From the NCBI RefSeq assembly GCF_009177095.1, contig NZ_AP021861.1, positions 4,570,501 to 4,634,500 of the forward strand: 64,000 nucleotides of DNA, given 5' to 3'. The position numbers were made by a program, and so were the translations under genes. The first letter of the stretch is position 1. The number at the start of each line of letters is the position of its first letter. Below the pieces are notes generated by a model. The model saw only the letters and a list, made by a program, of their open reading frames with translations. It had not been told where the DNA came from and did not search any database. Positions 1 to 8,219 of the stretch are shown here, piece after piece. The stretch comes from Lacipirellula parvula. Lineage in GTDB: Bacteria > Planctomycetota > Planctomycetia > Pirellulales > Lacipirellulaceae.

Positions 1-122
1 TGCACGGCTGGCAGCAACAACCCGATGAGAGTCGCGATGATCACGATCACCACCAGCAACTCGACCAGCGTGAACGCATGACCTGACCGACCGCGACCAA
101 CAAGCGACGAGTGAGCAGACAT
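1..122 (-). CDS. Prepilin-like protein, N-terminal fragment (DUF1559 type)
   Basis: Reading leftwards from an ATG at 122, the first 40 codons give a short basic leader ending G-H-A, then FTLVELLVVIVIIATLIGLL, the classic type IV prepilin/pseudopilin cleavage and methylation motif with its hydrophobic helix. The gene runs off the left edge, so only the N-terminus is visible. In planctomycetes this N-terminus is most often attached to a DUF1559 domain, a very expanded secreted family of unknown role; that assignment is inference because the body is missing. Processing by a prepilin peptidase at the membrane is expected. Confidence 0.85.
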   Translation of the reverse strand, partial: MSAHSSLVGRGRSGHAFTLVELLVVIVIIATLIGLLLPAV

Positions 123-472
123 GGCAGCGCTCCGCAGCTAGAGAAGAGAGGAGAATACCGCAAGAAGAGTTCCGCCTGCGGATTCATTCTACGCATGTCC
201 GGAAACGATCCAAGCAAATTGTGGACGCTGAATGCTCAATTTTTCTCGCCAATTTTTGGCAAGTGCTTGAGCCGTTCGGGCGCAGCGCCAACCAACTTCC
301 GCTCATTCTGCAAGACGCCGCTCGCTTCGTTTCTTGTGCAAAATTCTCCGCTGTTTCACGACTCCAAGCTACGACGCTCGCGGTACGCCGCGAGTTCCCG
401 AATATTCTCTGCATTTTCTGCCCGGCGGATGAACCGCGCCCAGCCCGCGCGCGACTATCCTACCGAATCAGC
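123..472. other. Intergenic region between divergent prepilin and sigma genes
   Basis: About 350 bases separate the two divergent genes. Short open frames on both strands look like arginine/serine-rich shadow translations. No strong hairpin or convincing promoter was recognised. Promoters for both flanking genes must lie here. Confidence 0.5.
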
Positions 473-478
473 AGGAGG
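473..478 (+). promoter_or_regulatory. Strong Shine-Dalgarno AGGAGG pointing to an ATC codon
   Basis: A consensus AGGAGG is followed after 8 bases by ATC at 487, in frame with the sigma factor. The nearest conventional start, TTG at 520, is 41 bases downstream and has no good Shine-Dalgarno. The ribosome site therefore argues for a non-canonical ATC start. Confidence 0.55.
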
Positions 479-519
479 AACTTCCCATCGAACGCTCAGC
501 CCAACAAATTCACGACGAA

Positions 520-1059
520 TTGCTCGCTCTGCGCTGCCGGCGTCGCGACTTGGCCGCGTGGGACGAGCTCGTCGCCAGCTGGAACGATCGGCTTCACTAT
601 TTCCTCCACCGACTAATCGACCACGAACACGACGTCGCCAACGTCCTGCAGGAGGTCTGGCTAAACGCCTTCCGCAACATCGGCGGCCTGCAGCAAGGCG
701 CCCGGCTCGCCCCCTGGCTCTACACGATCGCCCGCCGCTCGGCGATGAATCACTACCGCGGCGCCTACGCCCGGCGAGCAATCGACGCCGATGCTCCTGC
801 CCCTAACGCAAACCTCGAACCAATCGAACCAACCGACGACGCATTTCATTTAGAGAATGCCGAACTCGTCCACTTCGGCCTCGGTCGACTGGAAGTCCCG
901 CAGCGAGAGTTGCTCACCCTCTACTTTCTCGATGATCTCTCCATCGCCGAGATCGCGACCGTCCTCGAAATTCCTCCAGGAACCGTGAAATCACGACTCT
1001 CCGCCGCTCGCCGCGAGCTACGCCGCATTCTCGACGAGGAGGCGTCACGCCATGAATAG
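520..1059 (+). CDS. ECF-type RNA polymerase sigma-70 family factor
   Basis: A short sigma factor of about 179 residues (190 if started at ATC 487) carrying only regions 2 and 4. Region 2 spans roughly residues 10-85 and contains HDVANVLQEVWLNAFRNI and the WLYTIARRSAMNHYR recognition helix. Region 4 (about 120-172) contains VPQRELLTLYFLDDLSIAEIA followed by the helix-turn-helix PPGTVKSRLSAARREL. It should direct core polymerase to a small regulon. The start is uncertain: TTG 520 is the first conventional codon, but an AGGAGG sits 8 bases before an in-frame ATC at 487. Its end overlaps the next gene by 8 bases, suggesting coupled translation with a membrane partner that could control it. Confidence 0.92.
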   Translation: MLALRCRRRDLAAWDELVASWNDRLHYFLHRLIDHEHDVANVLQEVWLNAFRNIGGLQQGARLAPWLYTIARRSAMNHYRGAYARRAIDADAPAPNANLEPIEPTDDAFHLENAELVHFGLGRLEVPQRELLTLYFLDDLSIAEIATVLEIPPGTVKSRLSAARRELRRILDEEASRHE

Positions 1060-1630
1060 CACAAACAGCAACAACAACGACCGCCCATTCAGCCAGCGTT
1101 TGCTGGCAGTCGAACCGCTGCCGCCCGCCTCACGCCAACAACTCGAACAGGAGCTCTCCGCCATGTTCCAACGCGAACTCTCCACTCCCCGCCGCCTGTT
1201 CTTCGGCGCCGTCGCTATCGGCGGCGTCATCAGCGGCCTCGTCTGTGCAGCGCTCGCCCTCACGGAGCCCGACCTGCCGCCGCTCCCGCGCACCGCGCTC
1301 GCCGTTGGTTCGCTGTTCGGCGTCGCCTGGGCCGTCGTCGCCGCCCGCATCGGTTGGCGCGGCGCCCTCGATCTCAAGGCCGACGCCCGCCGCATCGCCG
1401 TGATGGCCTGGACCTTCACGGTGTTGATGATGACGTTCTTTCTCATCGCCGGCATGTCGGCCCGTGATCCCGCTCAAGGCATGCGAATGATCGTCGGCGG
1501 CCTGCCGCTGCTCATCGGCGCCGGCGTCTACTGGCTCAACTACCGCATCGAAAACGCAGAGCTGAACGCTCAAGAAAAACTGCTGGAAGTGGAACTCCGC
1601 CTTGCGACGCTCAGCGAGCAAACGAAGTAG
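1052..1630 (+). CDS. Four-helix membrane protein coupled to the sigma factor (possible anti-sigma)
   Basis: 192 residues. A cytosolic N-terminal stretch of about 45 residues with an acidic/basic helix (LEQELSAMFQRELSTPRR) precedes four hydrophobic segments at about 47-70, 78-97, 112-133 and 143-160, then a charged C-terminal helix. The ATG lies inside the end of the sigma gene with GAGGAGG at 1036-1042, so the two are translationally coupled. By position it is a candidate regulator of the sigma factor, but it lacks the HxxxCxxC zinc motif of classical ZAS anti-sigma domains. I do not recognise the family; the anti-sigma role is inference. Confidence 0.8.
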   Translation: MNSTNSNNNDRPFSQRLLAVEPLPPASRQQLEQELSAMFQRELSTPRRLFFGAVAIGGVISGLVCAALALTEPDLPPLPRTALAVGSLFGVAWAVVAARIGWRGALDLKADARRIAVMAWTFTVLMMTFFLIAGMSARDPAQGMRMIVGGLPLLIGAGVYWLNYRIENAELNAQEKLLEVELRLATLSEQTK

Positions 1631-1646
1631 CCAGCGCTGCAAAACG

Positions 1647-2060
1647 CTACGGCCGCAACGCGCTCCACGCATACACGATGGTAAAAAGCGTGAACAACAC
1701 CGTGAGCGTCCGCTCGCCCCACCGCAGCCACCATGCGGTGAGGTGCTCCTCGACGTCGAACACCCACTGCAGCGACAGCCGAATTCCCCAGAACACGGCG
1801 ACATAACCGCAAAAGGCCCGCGCCAAGCCGCCGCCGGCGGCAAGCTCCGCGGCGTTGAACGTGCTGATGAGCCCGAAGGCGATGATCGACAGCACCACAT
1901 AGCCGCCGTAGACCCAATACATTTGCCGCTGTAGTCGCGGCAACGCCTGCAGTTCCTGCCGCCAGTTCAAGCGAATCGGCACGAGCGCCGATGCCGTCAA
2001 GATTCCAAATTGAGCGATGCCCGCCACGAAGATCGCCAGCGTGAGAGTTTCAGTGTTCAT
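1647..2060 (-). CDS. Small membrane protein paired with the acyltransferase
   Basis: 137 residues starting MNTETLTLAIF, with about four hydrophobic segments (roughly 5-27, 45-70, 80-102, 113-132). The family is not recognised. Its start codon shares one base with the stop of the upstream MBOAT gene (TAATG), a classic translational-coupling arrangement, so the two products probably act in the same membrane process. A longer frame continues upstream, but it overlaps the acyltransferase and reads as a shadow, so the TAATG start was chosen. Confidence 0.75.
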   Translation of the reverse strand: MNTETLTLAIFVAGIAQFGILTASALVPIRLNWRQELQALPRLQRQMYWVYGGYVVLSIIAFGLISTFNAAELAAGGGLARAFCGYVAVFWGIRLSLQWVFDVEEHLTAWWLRWGERTLTVLFTLFTIVYAWSALRP

Positions 2061-2854
2061 TAGAGTGCTCCTACGGCATGCATGAAGGGCAAGATCACGC
2101 GCAACACGAACGGCGGATGAAAGAGCAGGGGCGCCGTCACGAGCAGCAACGTCGCCGCAAACAACCAGCCGCGCCATCCGCGGCCCAGCCCCCATCGCCG
2201 CCCCGCGCGACTGCGCTCAACAAGCATCCCCGCCGCTTGAATGAGAAAGAACAACGTCGGCCCGCCGTAGCCTCCGCGCGCCGGCCACGAGATCACGACG
2301 TCGTGCACCACGCCGCTGAATGCGAATCCAGCGAGCATTGCCCAAGCGGCACCGAGTCGCAACGTCAGCGGTCGAAACAGAAACCGATGGGCCAGATCGC
2401 GAAACGCGCGGTTCCAACGCCGCCCCCAAAAATCGCTCACGCTGGTCGCCGCGATCGGCCAATCCATTAGCGGCTTCGCCGCGACGCCCGCTCGCCGCCA
2501 CGCGCACGAGAGGATGTGAAACAGCCCGAAGTGCAGCATCAGCACGAGACCGATCATGCCGACCCATCCCGTGAGGTACGGTAGTTCATCGACCGGCGTC
2601 AGCCGAGCCAGACCTAAGAAGATCGTCGCGCCGAGCGCGAGCTTGAATGCTGCGAACAACCATTCGCCGCGCGACGGCGCCGCAACTTGCTCGCAACTCT
2701 CGGCGCCGTGCGGCTTAAGAAAAGCAACCGCATCTAGCCCCGGCCAAGCGACCAAATAGCCAAGCGAACGTGCCGCGCTTACCCGCGGCGTCAACGTCCG
2801 CCGCCACGTGAGCCATTTCGCACCGCCATAAATCGCTAGCGCGAGCCCCCACAT
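2060..2854 (-). CDS. MBOAT / wax-synthase-like membrane acyltransferase
   Basis: At least 264 residues with many hydrophobic helices. Family signals are the DFWGRRWN motif near residue 142 and FSGVVHDV near residue 178, the conserved tryptophan/asparagine block and active-site histidine of the wax-synthase branch of membrane-bound O-acyltransferases. Such enzymes move an acyl group from acyl-CoA to a hydroxyl acceptor; the substrate here is unknown. The N-terminus is uncertain. Upstream of the ATG at 2854 the same frame still encodes a convincing hydrophobic segment (WAPLVAAPIAFVAVAPEA), but no ATG, GTG or TTG occurs before an in-frame stop. The true start may be unusual, or a frameshift may exist. 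Confidence 0.8.
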   Translation of the reverse strand: MWGLALAIYGGAKWLTWRRTLTPRVSAARSLGYLVAWPGLDAVAFLKPHGAESCEQVAAPSRGEWLFAAFKLALGATIFLGLARLTPVDELPYLTGWVGMIGLVLMLHFGLFHILSCAWRRAGVAAKPLMDWPIAATSVSDFWGRRWNRAFRDLAHRFLFRPLTLRLGAAWAMLAGFAFSGVVHDVVISWPARGGYGGPTLFFLIQAAGMLVERSRAGRRWGLGRGWRGWLFAATLLLVTAPLLFHPPFVLRVILPFMHAVGAL

Positions 2855-3032
2855 CGCCGCCCACCGCGGCCACGCTTCCGGCGCTACCGCGACGAACGCG
2901 ATGGGCGCCGCAACCAGCGGCGCCCATCCACGCCAAGATGCTGCCCCGCCGCGCGTGCGCGTACCGCACCGCGCGCCTTCACTTCCGCCAAAAACGCATT
3001 ACCTGCCATTCTCATCGCGCCTCTCCCGCTAG

Positions 3033-3130
3033 CCGGACCGCCACGCGGTCCGGACGGCAGCACGTCAGGCTCGCCACGACCGTGCCGCCCGACGACAAAC
3101 GCCGCAATCCGGAGGGCGTGGCCCTCCGGC
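3033..3130. repeat. Two REP-like hairpins upstream of the SnoaL gene
   Basis: Perfect 9-bp inverted repeats with 3-base loops occur twice: CCGGACCGC/GCGGTCCGG at 3033-3041 and 3045-3053, and CCGGAGGGC/GCCCTCCGG at 3109-3117 and 3121-3129. Their shared design suggests two units of one palindromic repeat family lying between genes. Confidence 0.7.
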
Positions 3131-3195
3131 TAAGCAGGTAACCGCAATTAACCCGCGGGATTAACGCGAACGAACAAGCGAAAACAGCGAAATAT

Positions 3196-3606
3196 CTACG
3201 GCCCTACGACGCCCAACTGCATCATCAATCCCAGCATGTCCATGATGATGCGGGTCTCCTTGATCTTTCCCTCGTGCAGCCGATCGATCACCATCCCCCA
3301 CACGCTTGCCGGGCGATCGGTCGCCGGAACCCCGAGAAATATCCCGCGATGGGTCCCCTTCCACACGAATCGCGTCAACACGCGATCGCCGTCGGCCAAT
3401 TGTTCTTCGACGGTCCAGTGAATATCAGGGAACGCGACGCGCAGCTGCCGCAACACGTCCTGCAAACCCGCCAGCCCCGGCCCCTGGCCAGGAAAGGGCG
3501 CCAGTTCGACCATGTCTTCACAGAAGTAATCGCCCGCGGCATCGATTCGATTCTTGTTCAAGACTTCATCGATGAACTCGCGAACGATCTCGGCATTGTT
3601 TCGCAT
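3196..3606 (-). CDS. SnoaL-like / ester-cyclase-type NTF2-fold protein
   Basis: 136 residues with the pattern of the SnoaL-like polyketide-cyclase family: N-terminal VREFIDEVLNKNRIDAAGDYF, a central FPDIHWTVEEQLADGDRVLTRFVWKGTHRG and a C-terminal GKIKETRIIMDMLGLMMQLG. The fold is an NTF2-like alpha+beta cone that binds small hydrophobic ligands. Bacterial members are mostly uncharacterised, so no substrate is proposed. It has no signal peptide and is probably cytosolic. It stands alone on the minus strand between repeat hairpins and a membrane protein gene. Confidence 0.85.
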   Translation of the reverse strand: MRNNAEIVREFIDEVLNKNRIDAAGDYFCEDMVELAPFPGQGPGLAGLQDVLRQLRVAFPDIHWTVEEQLADGDRVLTRFVWKGTHRGIFLGVPATDRPASVWGMVIDRLHEGKIKETRIIMDMLGLMMQLGVVGP

Positions 3607-3722
3607 GCGTTATTTTCTTCGCTCTGAACCGTGTGAGACGGAGCGACTCTCGTCGCCCCCCGTACGGGTGATGATCGAGTCGCGTCGTTCTGCGATGGGT
3701 ATGCAGTGGGCGCCAGATTGAC

Positions 3723-4079
3723 CTACGCGGCTTCAGGCTCAGGCTCGACCGCCTCGGAATAGACCTTCCATTCCCACAGCGACAACAGAACCCCCGCGAT
3801 AATGAACCCGCGCGCCACCCGTCGTACGGAGATCGGCTGATCGAACAACGAAATCGTAAACAGCACGGCGACGAGCACGAAAAAGGCAAACATGATCCAT
3901 CTCGCCCACGACTGTTTGAGCCATAGCCCGATGCTGATCGGCAGAAAGAAGGGGCAAACGTAGTGGGTGTAAACCGAGTCGCCGCCGCGGATCATGTAAT
4001 ACAGCGATCCAATGAAGAACAGCACCGCAATCCACGCCACGCCTCCGCGCGGCGGACGCCAGTCGAATGGCTTATCCAT
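3723..4079 (-). CDS. Small hypothetical membrane protein
   Basis: 118 residues with hydrophobic stretches at about 12-30, 40-55, 58-78 and 88-105, ending in an acidic tail (EAVEPEPEAA). No motif is recognised. It lies on the same strand as neighbouring membrane-protein genes and may share a transcript with them. The start ATG at 4079 gives a short polar N-terminus before the first membrane segment, as expected. Confidence 0.65.
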   Translation of the reverse strand: MDKPFDWRPPRGGVAWIAVLFFIGSLYYMIRGGDSVYTHYVCPFFLPISIGLWLKQSWARWIMFAFFVLVAVLFTISLFDQPISVRRVARGFIIAGVLLSLWEWKVYSEAVEPEPEAA

Positions 4080-4342
4080 AGAAATTCCTCAACGCAAGGA
4101 TGCGACGTAGGACAACAAGAAGGCGATCTGCCTCGCCCAGCCCTTGACTGCTCGAATACTCCAGCCACCATCCACACGGCGCACAACACAAAGACGACGT
4201 CGAACGTGACGCCCACCGCCGCGTCCACCGTCCGCTCCAGCCCTAGCCATGGAAATCTTCGAAGTTCGACATCCGCACAAGATAGATGCCACATCGGCGG
4301 AATAGAAGATCAGCTGATGGCTGCAGTGCGCATGGCTAAAGC
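4080..4342. other. Spacer with a possible decayed membrane-protein remnant
   Basis: 263 bases between two minus-strand membrane protein genes. A minus-strand frame here reads VTFDVVFVLCAVWMVAGVFE, a plausible membrane helix, but its flanks are low-quality sequence and no good start or ribosome site is seen. It may be the residue of a third small membrane gene. Confidence 0.3.
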
Positions 4343-4846
4343 TTACTCGGTCGAGGGTTGCTTAGGTTGTCGGTTCGCCACTCGCTGCACCCAAAACAGC
4401 GTCGCAGTGAATTGCACCGCATTGAGTACCCAAACAAAGAATATCGCGCCAATAAAACTAGACTCAGGCCAGTCAACTGCGGCGATCAGGCAAACGCCGA
4501 CCCAATAAGCGGTGATTGCTAACATATCAAAGGTTCGCAGCCGCCACTCTTGCCGCCATAGCATGTAAATGAATCCGGCTAACGCGATCGCCGCGTAGAT
4601 CCCAGTCGACAGTGCTCGCTCCATCGTCGTCAGCGTTAGGTCGCTGAACGGCCGCGCCGGCACAGCGTGGAAAAAGGAGGCAAGGCCGAACGCGACGAAC
4701 ACGGAGCAGGTCAACGTCACCCAAGCAACCGCAAAATCGACGATCGCTCGTCGCAGCGACCTCCCACTCCGATCGGTAATCGCTCTCGTCGGCATCAGTA
4801 CTCCCCAGTCGTGAACAGCAGGCTGCCGCTCGGAAAAATACGCCAC
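4343..4846 (-). CDS. Hypothetical membrane protein
   Basis: 167 residues; a second ATG at 4795 would give a 150-residue product starting MPTRAITDRSG. Four hydrophobic segments (about 36-58, 80-98, 108-124, 130-150 of the longer form) are followed by a polar C-terminus. The family is unknown. It is one of a run of small minus-strand membrane genes, and nothing in it indicates an enzymatic role. Confidence 0.65.
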   Translation of the reverse strand: MAYFSERQPAVHDWGVLMPTRAITDRSGRSLRRAIVDFAVAWVTLTCSVFVAFGLASFFHAVPARPFSDLTLTTMERALSTGIYAAIALAGFIYMLWRQEWRLRTFDMLAITAYWVGVCLIAAVDWPESSFIGAIFFVWVLNAVQFTATLFWVQRVANRQPKQPSTE

Positions 4847-4891
4847 AATCGACTAGCCCCTAAATCTCGTGCTCCAGCCCGCGCCACGACT

Positions 4892-5794
4892 TCACGGGAA
4901 CAAGCTCGCCAGTTCCTCAGCAGCGCCGCCAATTTCTGCCGCCATCGTCAACTTCGCGAGCCAAGTTTCGGGAATCCCTTCCTCTCCGTAAAACGCTCCC
5001 GCCAGTTGCCCGCACACGGCGGCCGTCGTGTCAGCGTCGTCGCCGAGATTGGCCGCCGCGAGAATCGCCTCTCGATAGGTCGTCGTGTTTCCCAAGCACC
5101 AAGCCGCTGCTTCGAGGCTCGCGATCACGTACCCTGATCCTACAATCTCCTCGCTCGGTTTTGTGCGATACTCGCCGCGAGCAATGGCGCGAACCTTTGG
5201 CGACCCAAACTCCCAATCCGCCCCGGCGAGCAGAACCGCTTCCTTTGATTGGCCTGCAAACGCCGCCAGAATCATTTGCGTCAGCAGCTGGCATGCCTCG
5301 ACGCACTCCGCGGCGCTGTGCGTCGTACGCGAGCTCTCGCCGGCGATTCGCACCGCCTCCTCCGACTGGCGCTGGTACGCGATGGGGATCGGCGCCAACC
5401 GCATGATGCTGCCATTGCCCGCGGTCGTTAGCGACGTACTGCCGCTGAACGGATCGCCGGTCCGTCGAAATCGGTCGAGCGCCGCTCGAACCGTCAATCC
5501 AATATCAAAGCAACGTCCCGTGCTGCTGAGATATCCCTCATCCTGCCAACGACAGTAACGTTTCATTTGATCGACGGGATCGAACGCACCGGTCTCGATC
5601 AAACTCTTCGCCAAGCAAAGCGCCATCGACGTGTCGTCGGTCCACGCGCCAACCGGCAAAGCAAACGGGCCGCCGCCCGTCATGTCCGTGACCGGCGCAA
5701 ACGTGCCGGGAGCGCTGAACTCGACGGTAGTTCCCACCGCATCGCCGCACGCTAATCCCAACAAACACCCGCGCTGTCGAGTCAGTAGTTCCAT
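4892..5794 (-). CDS. ADP-ribosylglycohydrolase family protein (DraG-like)
   Basis: 300 residues. The N-terminus shows GLACGDAVGTTVEF (residues 13-26) and GAWTDDTSMAL (49-59), and the C-terminus GDDADTTAAVCGQLAGAFYG. These are the three acidic clusters that hold the binuclear metal centre in ADP-ribosylglycohydrolases, which remove ADP-ribose from modified proteins or small acceptors. All key acids appear intact and the length matches single-domain family members. No signal peptide is present, so it should be cytosolic. It lies 29 bases after a membrane protein gene on the same strand and may be co-transcribed. No partner ADP-ribosyltransferase was seen in the window. Confidence 0.93.
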   Translation of the reverse strand: MELLTRQRGCLLGLACGDAVGTTVEFSAPGTFAPVTDMTGGGPFALPVGAWTDDTSMALCLAKSLIETGAFDPVDQMKRYCRWQDEGYLSSTGRCFDIGLTVRAALDRFRRTGDPFSGSTSLTTAGNGSIMRLAPIPIAYQRQSEEAVRIAGESSRTTHSAAECVEACQLLTQMILAAFAGQSKEAVLLAGADWEFGSPKVRAIARGEYRTKPSEEIVGSGYVIASLEAAAWCLGNTTTYREAILAAANLGDDADTTAAVCGQLAGAFYGEEGIPETWLAKLTMAAEIGGAAEELASLFP

Positions 5795-5823
5795 GCTCAG
5801 TTCCGTACGTCAGGCTAGAAAGC

Positions 5824-6996
5824 CTAAGCTACGTTGACTCCGCCTCGTGGCGCCAGTCGCCCGCCGATTACCGCTCCCACGATGCTTCCGATCGCGATCG
5901 TCGCCCACCACGCAGCGAGGCCCCAACCTTCCGTTAGCCAGAATTCGATATCCAGCCCACGCGCCTGCCGCGCGGCCTGCCAACCGATCTCCGCGAGCGC
6001 GAACGCCAGCACTGCCGCATACGCGCCATACAGCGCAGCCACGGCGCCGATGAACGTTCCCCAGCGATTCGCCGTCACTCGGGCGCCAATCGCTCCGCCG
6101 ACAGCACCAATCCCCAAGCAAACGGCGAATGCGTCGCTAGACATCGTCTGCTGTTTCACCGCCACGAGGCACGTCGCTACGAGCGCCATCGCCCCCAGCA
6201 ATTCGCGAATGGTAAATCCCCATCCTCGCCGCGACGACGCCGCCAGCCTCTGCGATCTCCCGCGTCCCCAGAGCACCGCGCCCCAAGTCAACAGTGGAAC
6301 CGCCACGAGCGGCGTTCCCAAATAGATTGGCCACGGCGACCAGTGCGACGTCATGCCCCCCGTCGCGATGTCAAACTGAAACCACTCGCCGGAATCAGTC
6401 GTTAGTTCAAACCGCCCGTTCGCGTCATCCAGCCCCGCGCGAGCGTGCGGAAAACCAAACCCCAAACAACGGGCGGCGATCATCTTGGAAAAGATACCGC
6501 TAATCAGCGTCTCTTCGTTGTAGATCGCTAGCGATTGCCCGCGTGAAAAGAATTCAAGCGCATCGCCACGGCTCGAAATGTTCATCAAATCCCAATCGAG
6601 AAATGCGACCACTACCTGCTCGCCGTCGTTGGATAGATAGATGTCCTTGCAGATCGTGAGATACGGCATCGGCCAAAGCAACTCCGTCGACCCGTCGTTC
6701 CGATAGATGCCGCTCTGCGAATAGATCGCCTCCAACCGTTCCTGCCTGTCGATGCTTTCGTTCCAAATTCGAATCTCTTCCTCATCTCGCGGGCCGTCTT
6801 GCTTAGGATCGTAGCGATAGCGATTGACTCGTTCCGTCATCGGAGTGAGCAGCACCAACACATATTCCTGATTTGCAGAAACAACAGTCCGCGTCTTAAA
6901 ACCATCCAAGTAGGCAAGCGCCGTCGAAGGTGCGCTCAAAATCGCCAGTGCGACGGTCGCCACGAACAGAATCGGATGCCGCGAGCAGTCATTCAT
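5824..6996 (-). CDS. Exported/membrane protein with planctomycete FTIRELL motif
   Basis: 390 residues. A signal peptide (about 1-28, ending STALA) leads to an extracytoplasmic region of about 190 residues. This is followed by a hydrophobic segment near 220-240, the motif GWGFTIRELLGAMALVATCLVA and several more hydrophobic, glycine-rich helices to the C-terminus. The F-x-I-R-x-L-L motif just before a membrane helix recurs in planctomycete membrane proteins and appears again at 20702. The external part resembles a value-display or sensor segment but matches no family I know. It precedes the ADP-ribosylglycohydrolase gene by 29 bases. Confidence 0.7.
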   Translation of the reverse strand: MNDCSRHPILFVATVALAILSAPSTALAYLDGFKTRTVVSANQEYVLVLLTPMTERVNRYRYDPKQDGPRDEEEIRIWNESIDRQERLEAIYSQSGIYRNDGSTELLWPMPYLTICKDIYLSNDGEQVVVAFLDWDLMNISSRGDALEFFSRGQSLAIYNEETLISGIFSKMIAARCLGFGFPHARAGLDDANGRFELTTDSGEWFQFDIATGGMTSHWSPWPIYLGTPLVAVPLLTWGAVLWGRGRSQRLAASSRRGWGFTIRELLGAMALVATCLVAVKQQTMSSDAFAVCLGIGAVGGAIGARVTANRWGTFIGAVAALYGAYAAVLAFALAEIGWQAARQARGLDIEFWLTEGWGLAAWWATIAIGSIVGAVIGGRLAPRGGVNVA

Positions 6997-7015
6997 GATT
7001 GCACCGAATGCGTAG

Positions 7016-7034
7016 GTCAGGCTTTCAGCCTGAC
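7016..7034. repeat. REP-like hairpin GTCAGGCT-TTC-AGCCTGAC
   Basis: A perfect 8-bp inverted repeat with a 3-base loop lies between divergent genes. A related short palindrome (GGGCT-GAA-AGCCC) occurs near 38358. Confidence 0.6.
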
Positions 7035-7207
7035 AGCCCCGTCAAACGATTTTCCATCGCGCGCGTCCTGCAAGTCACGCCAGAAACCCTAACCTACGCC
7101 GTCACTCCATCGAATTGCAATCTCCCGCGCGTTTGCTACCTTAACAATCATCCCGCCCGTGCGAGCGTTCCTGCGCTTGCCAATCTGCACCTCCACGGAG
7201 AGTCATC

Positions 7208-8218
7208 ATGTCGGTCGTCGATGCCTGGGTGGTTCCGCGTGCGAAGCAACCGATCGTTCGCCAGCAAATCGATCTCGGCCCAATCGGCCCCGAAGAAGTC
7301 GAAGTTCAGGTCGAATATTGCGGCCTGTGTCACTCCGATCTTTCGATGCTCCACAACGAATGGGGCGTCGCCACTTACCCCGCGGTTCTCGGCCACGAAG
7401 CGATCGGCACGGTCGTCGCCGTCGGCGAGTTTGCGAAGGGCGTGCAAGTCGGCGAGCGCGTCGGCGTCGGCTGGACGGCTAGCTCGTGCATGCACTGCCG
7501 GCCCTGTTTGTCGGGCGATCAACATCTTTGCGCGCAAGCCCTCCCCACGATCGTGAAACATCGCGGCGGCTTCGCCAGTCGCGTCCGCTCGCACTGGGCC
7601 TGGGCGATTCCGCTGCCGGAAGGTCTTCCCGCCGGCGAAGCAGGTCCGCTCCTCTGCGGCGGCATCACGGTCTTCAATCCGCTCGCCATGCACGCGAAGC
7701 CGACTCACCGCGTCGGCATCGTCGGCATCGGCGGCCTCGGCCACATGGGCGTCAAGTTCGCCGCCGCCTACGGTTGCGAAGTCACCGCGTTCACCTCGAG
7801 CGAAAGCAAGTTCGAAGAAGCCCGCAGCTTCGGCGCTCACCACGTCGTCGCCACGCGCGATCCGGCCGGGCTTCGCAAAATCGCCGGCTCGCTCGACATG
7901 CTGATCACCACGACCAACGTGCCGCTCGACTGGAACCTGATGATCGGCACGCTCGCCCCGAAGGGCCGCTTGCACGTCCTCGGCGCCGTACTCGAACCGA
8001 TCCCCGTCGTCGCGATGTCGCTCATCATGCAGCAGCGCAGCATCTCGGCCTCGCCAACCGGTTCGCCCGTCGACATCGCAACGATGCTAGATTTCGCCGC
8101 CCGCCACAACGTGACGCCGACGACCGAGCACATGCCGATGAGCCAGATTAACGAGGCGTTCGAACGCCTCGAAGCCGGCAAAGCCCGCTACCGCATCGTG
8201 CTCGACGCCGATTTCTAA
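7208..8218 (+). CDS. Zinc-dependent alcohol dehydrogenase, NAD(P)-dependent
   Basis: 336 residues of the medium-chain dehydrogenase fold. Catalytic zinc ligands fit C38 (GLCHSD), H63-E64 (LGHEAIG) and C150. Structural zinc ligands are C94, C97, C100 and C108 in SSCMHCRPCLSGDQHLC. The nucleotide loop is GIVGIGGLGHMG (about 170-181). The GLCHSDLSMLHNEWG block and the overall length place it near the YahK/CAD-like branch that reduces aldehydes to alcohols; the physiological substrate is not determinable. It begins 8 bases after GGAGAG. It is followed on the same strand by a flavin oxidoreductase, separated by an inverted repeat. Confidence 0.93.
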   Translation: MSVVDAWVVPRAKQPIVRQQIDLGPIGPEEVEVQVEYCGLCHSDLSMLHNEWGVATYPAVLGHEAIGTVVAVGEFAKGVQVGERVGVGWTASSCMHCRPCLSGDQHLCAQALPTIVKHRGGFASRVRSHWAWAIPLPEGLPAGEAGPLLCGGITVFNPLAMHAKPTHRVGIVGIGGLGHMGVKFAAAYGCEVTAFTSSESKFEEARSFGAHHVVATRDPAGLRKIAGSLDMLITTTNVPLDWNLMIGTLAPKGRLHVLGAVLEPIPVVAMSLIMQQRSISASPTGSPVDIATMLDFAARHNVTPTTEHMPMSQINEAFERLEAGKARYRIVLDADF

Positions 8219-8219
8219 T

